In this document: in pieces, positions 17,589 through 24,912 of the stretch | How positions within the stretch are numbered: the stretch's first letter is position 1 | Layout of the letters: each line of letters starts with the position of its first letter | DNA from: Erysipelotrichaceae bacterium | Lineage (GTDB): Bacteria; Bacillota_I; Bacilli_A; Erysipelotrichales; Erysipelotrichaceae | DNA length: 60,647 bases | Assembly (NCBI GenBank): GCA_017404205.1 | Contig: JAFRCV010000011.1 | Location: 1 to 60,647 of the forward strand | Direction: 5' to 3' | Position numbers and translations under genes: made by a program | The notes under the pieces: model-generated | Databases searched by the model: none | Seen by the model: only the letters and a program-made list of their open reading frames with translations | What the model was told of the DNA's origin: nothing

Positions 17589-18115
17589 TATTGAATATTA
17601 CTTACAACTTCTTTTGCTTTATCTTCACTAATTAGAGATTTGATAATTTCATAGCTGAATTCAAAAGCGGCTCCTAAACCTTTAGCAGTAATTATTCTAT
17701 TATCTGTATAAGCTTTTGAACTTGCAGTTTTTAAACCCTCTTCAAATCCTGGAAAACAAATAAACTTTTCTTCTTTTAACAATCCTTTATGATTCAAAAT
17801 TGACGGTGCAGCACAAATAGCGGCAATATATTTGCCATTATCGACAAAATAATCAATAATATCAGATACTTTTCTATTAGCTTCTAGATTCTTAGTTCCA
17901 GGCATACCGCCAGGTAAAATTAAACAATCATAGTTTTGATAATCAAAATCATCAATTAATATTTGTGATATAAACTCTACATTATGTGAAGATTTAATAA
18001 TCTTATCCGTTCCTATAAGCTTTACTTCAATGCCTGCTCTGTATAATAAATCGTATGTGACCAAAGCTTCGCATTCCTCTAATCCATTTGTACAAATTAT
18101 TCCAGCTTTCATCAT
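17585..18115 (-). CDS. DJ-1/PfpI family protein
   Basis: A 176-aa protein of the DJ-1/ThiJ/PfpI superfamily. The nucleophile elbow AICAAPSIL (Cys near residue 102) and the LILPGGMPGTKNL loop are clear, as are the C-terminal TAKGLGAAFEFSYEII elements. DJ-1 relatives act as glyoxalase III or deglycase-like stress proteins; the exact activity is unknown. Two adjacent ATGs occur. GGAGG is 2 bases from the first and 5 from the second, so a 175-aa product starting at 18112 is also likely. Confidence 0.93.
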   Translation of the reverse strand: MMKAGIICTNGLEECEALVTYDLLYRAGIEVKLIGTDKIIKSSHNVEFISQILIDDFDYQNYDCLILPGGMPGTKNLEANRKVSDIIDYFVDNGKYIAAICAAPSILNHKGLLKEEKFICFPGFEEGLKTASSKAYTDNRIITAKGLGAAFEFSYEIIKSLISEDKAKEVVSNIQY

Positions 18116-18162
18116 AGCCTCCTTTATTTTTATTGTAGCTAATATGTAGTAAAATATAAATT

Positions 18163-19698
18163 ATGAAACGCATTATGAAAATTTATGAAAGCTGTAAATT
18201 GCCAATTAGAATTGCCTATTTCGGTTTCATATTAATTGGCTTTGGCTTTTTAATACAAAACGAAAGTGTCAATATATTTTATACATTTAAAAATACATTC
18301 TTATTGATGTTTGCCCAAGGATGCATAATGCTTGGTCATACCATAATTGTCAATTTGCCATTAATATTTATGGTGTATATTGTCTGTAAAAAGGCAAATA
18401 GCGGTGTGCCGATTGCCTTAGCATTAATTGGCTATTTTGCATATTTGATTACTCTTACTCTATTTTCAAATCAAACATTATCTTCTTATGCTTATGCAAA
18501 TGGGCTAGGAATAAATGCAATAGTTGATATAAGTGGGTTAATAAGATATCCGCTTGAAACAGGATTAATTGGTTCTTTTATTGTTGGCTATATTACAAGA
18601 TACTCTTTTATAAGAAGTCGTCATCGTACTTCTCATAGTATCTTAGGATTTTTAAATAGGGATTCAGCAGCAATTATTTATAATGTTGCATTTTGTGTAT
18701 TGGCAGGTCTAATTGTTTCGTATATATTCCCAATCATTTATACATATTTAAGTACAACAATAACTTATATTTCAAAAGATTTATCTGATCCTTTAAGAAT
18801 TGGCATTTATGGTTTATTGGATCGTACACTTTCAATATTGGGATTAGGAAACTTTGTTCGTTATCCATTTTGGTATACAGCCCTTGGCGGTTCATATCAA
18901 ACACTATCAGGACAAGCTATTGTTGGTGATGTCAATATTTGGGCTTATACCAAGGACGCTTTAACAACATATACTGGTGCCGGAAGATTTATCACACCAT
19001 ATTATGTTATCAATATGTTTGTTTGCCCAGCTTTGTATTTAGGTCTTCTATCTTCAATGTCTGATAAACAAGAAAGAAATCATTTTATTATCTTGTTTGT
19101 TTTTGCGATTTTGTTCTCGTTTATAGTTGGCAATCCTTTGCCGTTAGAATTGTTATTGTTATTTACATCACCTGTTCTTTTACTTCTATATATATTATTA
19201 GTTGGTGGTGTCTTTGCATATATGTCATATGCAAATATTTATTTAGGTTCCAATTTATCAAGCAATTTAAATACAATTACAGCTATGCCTGGTAATTTTC
19301 CAGATTTTATCATCAATTTAAGAAGTACACTTCATTTTGAAACTTTATTAAAAATCTTCTTAGTAGGCATTGTAGCTGCTTTATTTGCTTATTTAATTGC
19401 CATTTTGTATTATCGCTATTTGACATTCAATTTAATTAATTCAAAAAAGGACCAAGCAATTGTAAATTCAACAGTTGAGGCAATAGGTGGATATGACAAC
19501 ATTGAAAGTGTTGGTTCTGGTTTATTTAGAGTTAATTTCGCATTAATCAACAACGAACTTGTTTCAATAGATAAATTACAAGATCTAGGTGTATATAGAA
19601 TTACTGAAACAAAAAACGGAATATCGATTGATTTTGGCTCTTCAAGTTATATAATTTCTCGCATGGTAAGGAATGTTTTGAAGGAATTAGGACGATAG
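18163..19698 (+). CDS. PTS EIIC-like permease with degenerate EIIB domain lacking the phosphocysteine
   Basis: A 511-aa membrane protein. Residues about 1-425 form roughly ten membrane segments resembling the glucose/maltose-family EIIC, including GAGRFITPYYVINMF and NPLPLELLLLFTSPVLLLLY. The tail (about 430-511) aligns by pattern with EIIB: VEAIGGYDNIESVGSG, then LQDLGVYRITETKNGISIDFG. The usual Cys of the C-x-T-R-L-R segment is missing (SGLFRVNF), so it cannot take phosphate there. No EIIA is nearby. It may be a sensor, a facilitator or a permease using another EIIB. No PTS regulator or sugar gene is adjacent. Confidence 0.82.
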   Translation: MKRIMKIYESCKLPIRIAYFGFILIGFGFLIQNESVNIFYTFKNTFLLMFAQGCIMLGHTIIVNLPLIFMVYIVCKKANSGVPIALALIGYFAYLITLTLFSNQTLSSYAYANGLGINAIVDISGLIRYPLETGLIGSFIVGYITRYSFIRSRHRTSHSILGFLNRDSAAIIYNVAFCVLAGLIVSYIFPIIYTYLSTTITYISKDLSDPLRIGIYGLLDRTLSILGLGNFVRYPFWYTALGGSYQTLSGQAIVGDVNIWAYTKDALTTYTGAGRFITPYYVINMFVCPALYLGLLSSMSDKQERNHFIILFVFAILFSFIVGNPLPLELLLLFTSPVLLLLYILLVGGVFAYMSYANIYLGSNLSSNLNTITAMPGNFPDFIINLRSTLHFETLLKIFLVGIVAALFAYLIAILYYRYLTFNLINSKKDQAIVNSTVEAIGGYDNIESVGSGLFRVNFALINNELVSIDKLQDLGVYRITETKNGISIDFGSSSYIISRMVRNVLKELGR

Positions 19699-19769
19699 CT
19701 TTAGGTTTGACAAAGACCGCCATTATACATAAAATAGAATAGTATTGACTAAAGAAAGGTGGCTATTGT

Positions 19770-19904
19770 ATGAAAAGAACTTATCAGCCAAGTAAAAGAA
19801 AACACGCCAATACTGCAGGCTTTAGAGCTCGCATGAAGAGTGTAGGCGGACGTAAGGTATTAGCTAGACGTAGAGCTAAAGGTAGAAAAGTTTTATCTGC
19901 TTAA
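19770..19904 (+). CDS. rpmH: 50S ribosomal protein L34
   Basis: A 44-aa, highly basic protein, [20 protein letters not shown] at the start and [18 protein letters not shown] at the end, full length for L34. AAAGGTGG lies 7-8 bases upstream. It begins the classic rpmH-rnpA-yidC-jag cluster. A hairpin follows at 19913-19928. Confidence 0.98.
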   Translation: MKRTYQPSKRKHANTAGFRARMKSVGGRKVLARRRAKGRKVLSA

Positions 19905-19912
19905 AAAATATG

Positions 19913-19931
19913 AGCCACAGATGTGGCTTTT
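19913..19931 (+). terminator. Hairpin between rpmH and rnpA (attenuator-like)
   Basis: A 7-bp stem AGCCACA/TGTGGCT with a 2-base loop and a short TTTTA tail. The T run is weak, so partial readthrough into rnpA is expected, which would let L34 be made in excess over RnpA. Confidence 0.55.
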
Positions 19932-19940
19932 ATTATCACT

Positions 19941-20270
19941 ATGATTAAAAAATATCGCATTAAAAAAAATGAAGAATTTTCTAAAATAATCGCTTATAAA
20001 AAATCAATTGCAAGCGATTGTTTTGTTGTTTACTGTAAACCTAAAAATGAAAATTATTCAAGAATAGGAATATCAGTATCTAAGAAATTAGGAAATGCGG
20101 TAATAAGAAATAAAATAAAAAGACAAATTAGAATGATGATAGCTAATTTTTATGATTTTGATAATAGCGATAAAGACTTTATTATCATTGCACGTAAGAA
20201 TTATCTAGATAAAAGCTTTAAAGATAATATGTGCGATTTGGAAAAGCTTATCAAAAGTTCTATAATATAA
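19941..20270 (+). CDS. rnpA: Ribonuclease P protein component
   Basis: A 109-aa basic protein that assists the RNase P RNA in 5' maturation of tRNAs. The RNR signature RIGISVSKKLGNAVIRNKIK is at about residues 44-63. I chose the start MIKKYRIKK at 19941, which aligns with family N-termini, rather than an upstream ATG inside the preceding hairpin. It lies between rpmH and yidC, the usual order. Confidence 0.95.
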   Translation: MIKKYRIKKNEEFSKIIAYKKSIASDCFVVYCKPKNENYSRIGISVSKKLGNAVIRNKIKRQIRMMIANFYDFDNSDKDFIIIARKNYLDKSFKDNMCDLEKLIKSSII

Positions 20271-20290
20271 CAGAATAGCAAGGAGTTATT

Positions 20291-21130
20291 ATGAATAAAA
20301 AACGTCTTACATTATTAGTAACAATTATAAGCTTGCTGGTAATAATGAGTGGCTGTAGCACAAGCTCTGAACTAATACATTTAGATACACCAATTAACGA
20401 TGTATTTAATGATGGAATATTTGCAGTCATCCTTACTTATCCACTTGCTCAAGCAATCAACTTTTTAAGCCAATATACTGGCGTATTCTTTGCTGTAGCA
20501 ATCGTAACAATCGCTTTGAATGCTATTATTATTGCATTGACTTTTAAATCTAATATGTCGATGCAAAGAATGCAAGAATTACAACCTGAAGTTCAAAAGA
20601 TCCAAATGAAATATGAAGGACGCAATGACCAAGCATCTCAACAAAAGATGTCATATGAACTTCAAAATCTTTATCAAAAGAACAACATTAATCCATTAGG
20701 TTCACTTGTAACAACATTCATTCAATTCCCAGTATTAATTTCAATGTATGCTGCTGTTAGAAGATCTGCTGCTGTTGCTGAAGGAACATTCCTTGGACAA
20801 TCTTTGGCACTTACACCTAGTCAAGCATTCACAGAGAAACAATGGATAATTGTTGCTATCTATGTTGTCATGATTATTATGCAGTTTATTTCTACTTCAA
20901 TTACCCGCTGGTTACAAATTTATCGTGGTAAACAAGAAGCTGAAAGAAAACATAAAGCATATGAAAAACCAAAGAATCAAAACGGCATGATGTTATATGG
21001 AATGATAGTCTTCATTGCATTCATTATGCTACAATGGCCAGCTGCATTATCACTTTACTATTGTATCTATTCATTAGTAAACATCGCAAAAGTAGTTATT
21101 ATTGATCAATTAATGCAAAAGGAAAAATAG
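20291..21130 (+). CDS. yidC: Membrane protein insertase YidC/OxaA
   Basis: A 279-aa Gram-positive-type YidC with a lipoprotein signal (lipobox LVIMSGC, Cys near residue 22) and about five membrane segments. NPLGSLVTTFIQFPVLISMY and LQWPAALSLYYCIYSLVNIAK are family motifs. The protein inserts small membrane proteins, with or without Sec. AAGGAG precedes the ATG. jag follows at 8 bases, and the two are commonly co-expressed. Confidence 0.95.
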   Translation: MNKKRLTLLVTIISLLVIMSGCSTSSELIHLDTPINDVFNDGIFAVILTYPLAQAINFLSQYTGVFFAVAIVTIALNAIIIALTFKSNMSMQRMQELQPEVQKIQMKYEGRNDQASQQKMSYELQNLYQKNNINPLGSLVTTFIQFPVLISMYAAVRRSAAVAEGTFLGQSLALTPSQAFTEKQWIIVAIYVVMIIMQFISTSITRWLQIYRGKQEAERKHKAYEKPKNQNGMMLYGMIVFIAFIMLQWPAALSLYYCIYSLVNIAKVVIIDQLMQKEK

Positions 21131-21138
21131 GAGTTATT

Positions 21139-21771
21139 ATGAAACAATATACAGGAAAAACAGTTGATGAAGTTTTAGATAATATTTCATCTGAACAAAA
21201 TTGTGCAAAAGAAGACATAGTTTATAACGTTATTGAAGAAAAGAAACATTTATTGGGAATAGGCAATACAGTAACTATTGAAGCATTTACACCAAATGAT
21301 GTAAAAGAATTCATTTTTGATTATTTAGGTGCTTATTTCACTGAATTAAATCAAGGTGTTGCAATTGAAATTATTATTGAAAAGACTAAAGATAATAATG
21401 ATAATTTATATCGTGTTATTTTAGATGCTGAAAACAATGCAATTATTATTGGAAAAAATGGTCAAACATTAAGAGCTATTTCTATTGTTTTAAAAGCAGC
21501 TGCTAATGCAACATTTAAAAAACGTATTAATATCATAATTGATGTTAATCATTATAAAGAAGATCGTTATAAAAAGGTAAAGGGCATCGCTAATCGTGTG
21601 GCAAGAGAAGTTGTAAAAACACATATCGATGCTGAACTTGATCCAATGCCAAATGATGAAAGGAAAGTCATCCACCAATATCTACAAGATTTTAAGGGTG
21701 TAAGTACTGTATCAATTGGTGAAGGTCCAAAAAGACATCTAGTAATTAAATACACAGGTAATGAAGAATAG
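21139..21771 (+). CDS. jag: RNA-binding protein Jag/KhpB
   Basis: A 210-aa protein with the three expected parts: a Jag-N domain (residues about 1-50, KQYTGKTVDEVLDNIS), a KH domain with NAIIIGKNGQTLRAI (GxxG loop, near residue 100), and a C-terminal R3H domain (NDERKVIHQYLQDFKGVSTVSIGEGPKRH). KhpB partners with KhpA to bind RNA and affects cell division and envelope growth. It ends the rpmH cluster at a strong terminator. Confidence 0.94.
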   Translation: MKQYTGKTVDEVLDNISSEQNCAKEDIVYNVIEEKKHLLGIGNTVTIEAFTPNDVKEFIFDYLGAYFTELNQGVAIEIIIEKTKDNNDNLYRVILDAENNAIIIGKNGQTLRAISIVLKAAANATFKKRINIIIDVNHYKEDRYKKVKGIANRVAREVVKTHIDAELDPMPNDERKVIHQYLQDFKGVSTVSIGEGPKRHLVIKYTGNEE

Positions 21772-21800
21772 AAGATTTGTCAATATGACAAATCTTTTTT
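21772..21800 (+). terminator. Intrinsic terminator after jag; copy A of a duplicated element
   Basis: A 10-bp stem AGATTTGTCA/TGACAAATCT with loop ATA and a T run. The same 29 bases recur at 23303-23331. The pair bounds the three-gene cassette between them. Confidence 0.88.
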
Positions 21801-21814
21801 AATAACACAACATG

Positions 21815-21849
21815 TTGACAAACTCTGTCGGGGGGGGGGGTAATATTAT
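21815..21849 (+). promoter_or_regulatory. Promoter-like element with an 11-G run in the spacer (copy 1)
   Basis: A perfect -35 TTGACA (21815-21820) is followed by AACTCTGTC, then 11 consecutive Gs (21830-21840), then TAATAT/TATTAT (from 21841). The spacer to the first hexamer is 20 bases, longer than the 17 optimum. The same TTGACAAACTCTGTC plus 11 Gs recurs at 36926. A homopolymer between -35 and -10 can change length by slippage and so alter promoter strength. GACA/TGTC also forms a small dyad that could be an operator. Confidence 0.72.
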
Positions 21850-21876
21850 CTTATATATTTAAAGGAGAGAATTTTT

Positions 21877-22134
21877 ATGGCAATAGCTTCATTAGTTTTA
21901 GGCATTTTAGCGATTATACTTTCGCTAACTGGTGCCGGTGGTATTTTTGCAGTTATTTTAGGTATTATTGGAATTATTTTAGGTGCTTTAGGAAGAAAAG
22001 ATCCCGAAAGGAAAGGTATGGCAACTGCTGGCTTGGTAATGTCAATAATCAGTGTTGTTCTTGGCGTACTTCTTTTTGTTGCTTGTGCAGGTGTGCTAGG
22101 CGCAGCAGGTGTACTTGCTTCATCTGGCTATTAA
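21877..22134 (+). CDS. Small DUF4190-type membrane protein
   Basis: An 85-aa protein with two hydrophobic helices (about residues 3-38 and 50-82) rich in Gly, Ala, Ile and Leu, and the connecting loop GRKDPERKGMATAGL. This is the DUF4190 pattern of small two-helix membrane proteins. Function is unknown. AAAGGAGA precedes the ATG. It is the first gene behind the G-run promoter and is followed after 3 bases by the Lgt-like gene, so all three genes of the cassette are probably co-transcribed. Confidence 0.85.
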   Translation: MAIASLVLGILAIILSLTGAGGIFAVILGIIGIILGALGRKDPERKGMATAGLVMSIISVVLGVLLFVACAGVLGAAGVLASSGY

Positions 22135-22137
22135 TTA

Positions 22138-22917
22138 ATGAATCCATATATCCACTTGTTCAGTATTCACATTCCTAGTTATGGCTTGCTAGCGTTAGTT
22201 TCTTTAATGGTACTATCTGCATATGGAATTATTAAAGCTAAACAAAATGATTTAAGCATTGATGATTTTCTGATATTAGAAAGTATTGCATTATTAGGAG
22301 CATTAATAGGCTCTAAATTATTGTTTGTTACTTTGAATTTTAATAAGATCCAACTAGCATTATCATCAAATCTCATTACGGTGAATGATTTACTAACAAG
22401 TGGTTTTATTTTCTATGGGGGATTGATAGGAGCGCTATTGTTCCTATATTTATTTAATAAGAAATTCCTTAAAGTTGATTTAAAAAGATACTTAAATATA
22501 GTAATTCCAATCATTCCTTTATGCCATGGCATAGCTAGGATTGGGTGCTATTTAAGTGGTTGCTGTTATGGAATTGCATATGATGGAATTGGAAGCGTTG
22601 TGTTTCCTGAAAACTCTTTAGCACCTTCTGGAATTCATCTTTTTCCAGTACAACTTCTTGAAGCGTTTTTATTGTTTGTTCTTTCAATATGCTTATTTAT
22701 ATTTGAGAAAAGAAAAAGCAATCATTTATTAACAAGCTACTTAGTTTTTTATGGAATTATGAGATTCTTTTTGGAATTCTTAAGAGGAGACAAATTAGAA
22801 AAAGTATATTTGTTCTCATTGTCCGAATCACAAATTATTTCATTAATGATAATTTTGTTTCCGGTTTTATATTTATTATTAGGGAGAAAAAATGGAAAAG
22901 GAAAAAGTTATTCATAG
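22138..22917 (+). CDS. Prolipoprotein diacylglyceryl transferase-like membrane protein (second Lgt paralogue)
   Basis: A 259-aa protein with about seven membrane segments and Lgt-family features: SYGLLALVSLM near the start, GFIFYGGLIGALLF, and a C-terminal YGIMRFFLEFLRGD. The canonical Lgt signature GR-x-GNF-x-N-x-E is replaced by ARIGCYLSGCCYG (about residues 132-144), so substrate or activity may differ from true Lgt. The bona fide Lgt of this organism is the fused gene at 32978. It belongs to the small cassette behind the G-run promoter. Confidence 0.85.
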   Translation: MNPYIHLFSIHIPSYGLLALVSLMVLSAYGIIKAKQNDLSIDDFLILESIALLGALIGSKLLFVTLNFNKIQLALSSNLITVNDLLTSGFIFYGGLIGALLFLYLFNKKFLKVDLKRYLNIVIPIIPLCHGIARIGCYLSGCCYGIAYDGIGSVVFPENSLAPSGIHLFPVQLLEAFLLFVLSICLFIFEKRKSNHLLTSYLVFYGIMRFFLEFLRGDKLEKVYLFSLSESQIISLMIILFPVLYLLLGRKNGKGKSYS

Positions 22918-23167
22918 TTTATTAGGAGAAGATGGAAAGCTTACTGATAAAGATTTTAAAGATGCGCTTGATAGAATTAAAGAATCTGAAGAAATGAAAG
23001 ATATTCTTGGCGAAGATGGAAAATTGACAGACAAAGATTTTGAAAGATTTGCTGACAAAATAAAAGAATCTGACTTTGGAAAAAAACTATTAGGTGATGA
23101 TGGAAAATTCACAGATGATGATTTAAAGCGTATTAAGGACAAAATTAAATCAGTTTTCAATAAATAG
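22892..23167 (+). CDS. Small acidic/basic repeat protein with three EF-hand-like degenerate repeats
   Basis: A 91-aa soluble protein consisting almost wholly of three repeats, each of the form L-L-G-[ED]-D-G-K-[LF]-T-D-x-D followed by a charged helix. The DGKLTDKD core resembles an EF-hand loop (D-G-x-I-x-x-x-E), but the first two acidic ligands are absent, so calcium binding is doubtful. It overlaps the Lgt-like gene by 26 bases and has its own AGGGAG site. Function is unknown; co-expression suggests work at the membrane. Confidence 0.8.
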   Translation: MEKEKVIHSLLGEDGKLTDKDFKDALDRIKESEEMKDILGEDGKLTDKDFERFADKIKESDFGKKLLGDDGKFTDDDLKRIKDKIKSVFNK

Positions 23168-23190
23168 TTTATTTTATAAAACTAAAGGGT

Positions 23191-23297
23191 CTCTAAATTC
23201 TAGCGTGTGAAAACGTGTGTTGAATTAGAGAATTGCCAAAAGCTATAAATTCTAGCGTGGGATTTATAGAAACAAACACACGCCAGAATTTATAGGG
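23191..23297 (+). repeat. Three-copy motif able to form alternative hairpins
   Basis: TAAATTCTAGCGTG occurs in direct orientation in 23191-23209 and 23243-23259, and inverted in 23277-23295. Copy 2 and the inverted copy form a 17-bp stem with one mismatch. Copy 1 could instead pair with the inverted copy, or fold on a nearer partial repeat at 23214-23230. Since the inverted copy can pair with only one at a time and a terminator follows at 23303, the region looks like a structured RNA or attenuator. Confidence 0.6.
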
Positions 23298-23302
23298 CCT
23301 AA

Positions 23303-23332
23303 AAGATTTGTCAATATGACAAATCTTTTTTT
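23303..23332 (+). terminator. Intrinsic terminator; copy B of the duplicated element
   Basis: The same 10-bp stem, ATA loop and T run as at 21772-21800. It ends the cassette that began behind copy A. Confidence 0.88.
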
Positions 23333-23589
23333 ATGGCATAACATTAATTCGTTAACTTCTAAAAGTACAATACAGCCTAGCAAAATTATTAATGAAATAT
23401 AATTTATAAATCAAAGAAGAAAGGATTTTAAGCAATAAAATCTTAAATAATTAAATAAAATTGGTTAATAGCATATGAAAATCTACTAAATCCATTAAAA
23501 ACTAAAAAAACGGACATAATGCTCGGAAAAAACATAAAAATCAGTACAAAATGTACGAAAATGATATAATTATGGTGGAGAAAGTAGAA
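23333..23589. other. AT-rich intergenic region upstream of the AAA ATPase
   Basis: No gene or RNA is recognisable in 23333-23540. Near its end, GTACAAAATGTAC (23544-23556) is a small perfect dyad. TATAAT at 23565-23570 is a good -10 without a convincing -35. A TSS near 23577 would leave a very short leader for the ATG at 23590. Confidence 0.5.
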
Positions 23590-24885
23590 ATGTATAGAAA
23601 AATATTGGAAGAATTAAATAAGTGGCTTCGAGATTATAAAAAGCCTTTAATGCTAATAGGCGCAAGACAAACTGGAAAAACATATATTCTTAATGAATTC
23701 TGTAAGAATAACTTTTCTGATTATTTTTATTTTAATTTGGAGAAAGAAACAGAAATCGCAAAAGTATTTGAAGAAACTCTTGATCCAAAAAGAATTATCG
23801 AAAGTATTGAATTAATAAAAAACATTAACATTGATTTAAACGATTCAATCATTTTCTTTGATGAAATACAAGTTAGTGAAAGAGCCATCACTTCATTAAA
23901 GTATTTTTGTGAAAGTGATGAAAAATATAAGATTATTTGTGCCGGATCTTTATTGGGCGTAAAAATAAACAGATTTAAGTCTTCTTTTCCCGTTGGCAAA
24001 GTAAATATTAAGTATTTATATCCTATGGACTTCGAAGAGTTTTTGATGGCGCTTAATGAAAACAAGCTTATAGAAGAAATAAAAAAACATTACGAAAGTA
24101 ATGAAGCGCTTCTTGATGCAATTCATAATAAAGCACTTGATTTATATAAAAAATATTTATGCTTAGGTGGGATGCCTTCTGTGATAAACGATTTCATTTC
24201 TAAAGATTATGATATTGCTCATGTTGATTTTGAAATTCAAGATCAAATTATCACCTCATATTTAGCTGATATGAACAAATACACCGTAAATAGTGAAGGA
24301 ATAAAAAATAGCAAAATCTATCACGCCATTCCAAGATCATTAGCTAGAGAGAATAATATTTTTAAGTTTTCAATTGTTGAAGAAAATGCTAGAAAAAATA
24401 GATATGAAAGCAGTTTAGATTGGTTGCTAGCAAGCAACATGATTTGTAAGTGCAATCTAGCTGATAAGAATGAATCGCCATTAAAAGCCTATGAGAATCA
24501 AGACAAATTTAAATTATATTTAAATGATGTTGGATTATTGAGGTCATTAGCGAACATCGATATTAAAGAGATATTGTTAGATAAAAATGAGATGTATAAG
24601 GGTGTATTAACAGAAAACTATGTTGCTAACGAGTTGAATATTAAATATAGAGAATTATATTTTTATTTATTTGAAAAATATGAAATAGATTTTCTTGTAA
24701 AAATTGATGGACGTATTCTTCCTGTTGAAGTTAAGAGTGGGAAAAATACTTCAAGTAAAAGTTTTAAAAAATATATCGAAAAATATAATCCAGATTACGG
24801 GATTAGAATATCAATGAAAAACTTTGGTTTTGAAAACAGAATCAAATCAGTACCTCTATATGCATTATTTTGTTTAGAAAAATAA
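23590..24885 (+). CDS. AAA_14/DUF4143 ATP-binding protein
   Basis: A 431-aa ATPase of the AAA_14-DUF4143 type. The P-loop GARQTGKT is near residues 25-32, Walker B is DSIIFFDEIQ and sensor I is IICAGSLLG. The C-terminal DUF4143 part has the nuclease-like segment EIDFLVKIDGRILPVEVKSGK, a PD-(D/E)XK-type pattern. Such proteins are widespread in gut Bacillota and may act in defence or DNA metabolism; the role is unproven. The frame opens at 23551, but GGAG 9 bases before 23590 and a -10 in between favour MYRKILEELNKW as the start. Confidence 0.9.
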   Translation: MYRKILEELNKWLRDYKKPLMLIGARQTGKTYILNEFCKNNFSDYFYFNLEKETEIAKVFEETLDPKRIIESIELIKNINIDLNDSIIFFDEIQVSERAITSLKYFCESDEKYKIICAGSLLGVKINRFKSSFPVGKVNIKYLYPMDFEEFLMALNENKLIEEIKKHYESNEALLDAIHNKALDLYKKYLCLGGMPSVINDFISKDYDIAHVDFEIQDQIITSYLADMNKYTVNSEGIKNSKIYHAIPRSLARENNIFKFSIVEENARKNRYESSLDWLLASNMICKCNLADKNESPLKAYENQDKFKLYLNDVGLLRSLANIDIKEILLDKNEMYKGVLTENYVANELNIKYRELYFYLFEKYEIDFLVKIDGRILPVEVKSGKNTSSKSFKKYIEKYNPDYGIRISMKNFGFENRIKSVPLYALFCLEK

Positions 24886-24912
24886 AGAACAAGCTCGTTT
24901 ATTAATATTTAA

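Noticed and set aside
21830-21840. G run as a pure sequencing artefact
   Set aside because: The same 11-G run with identical upstream bases occurs at two unlinked loci, each placed between -35 and -10 hexamers. Exact length may still be uncertain.
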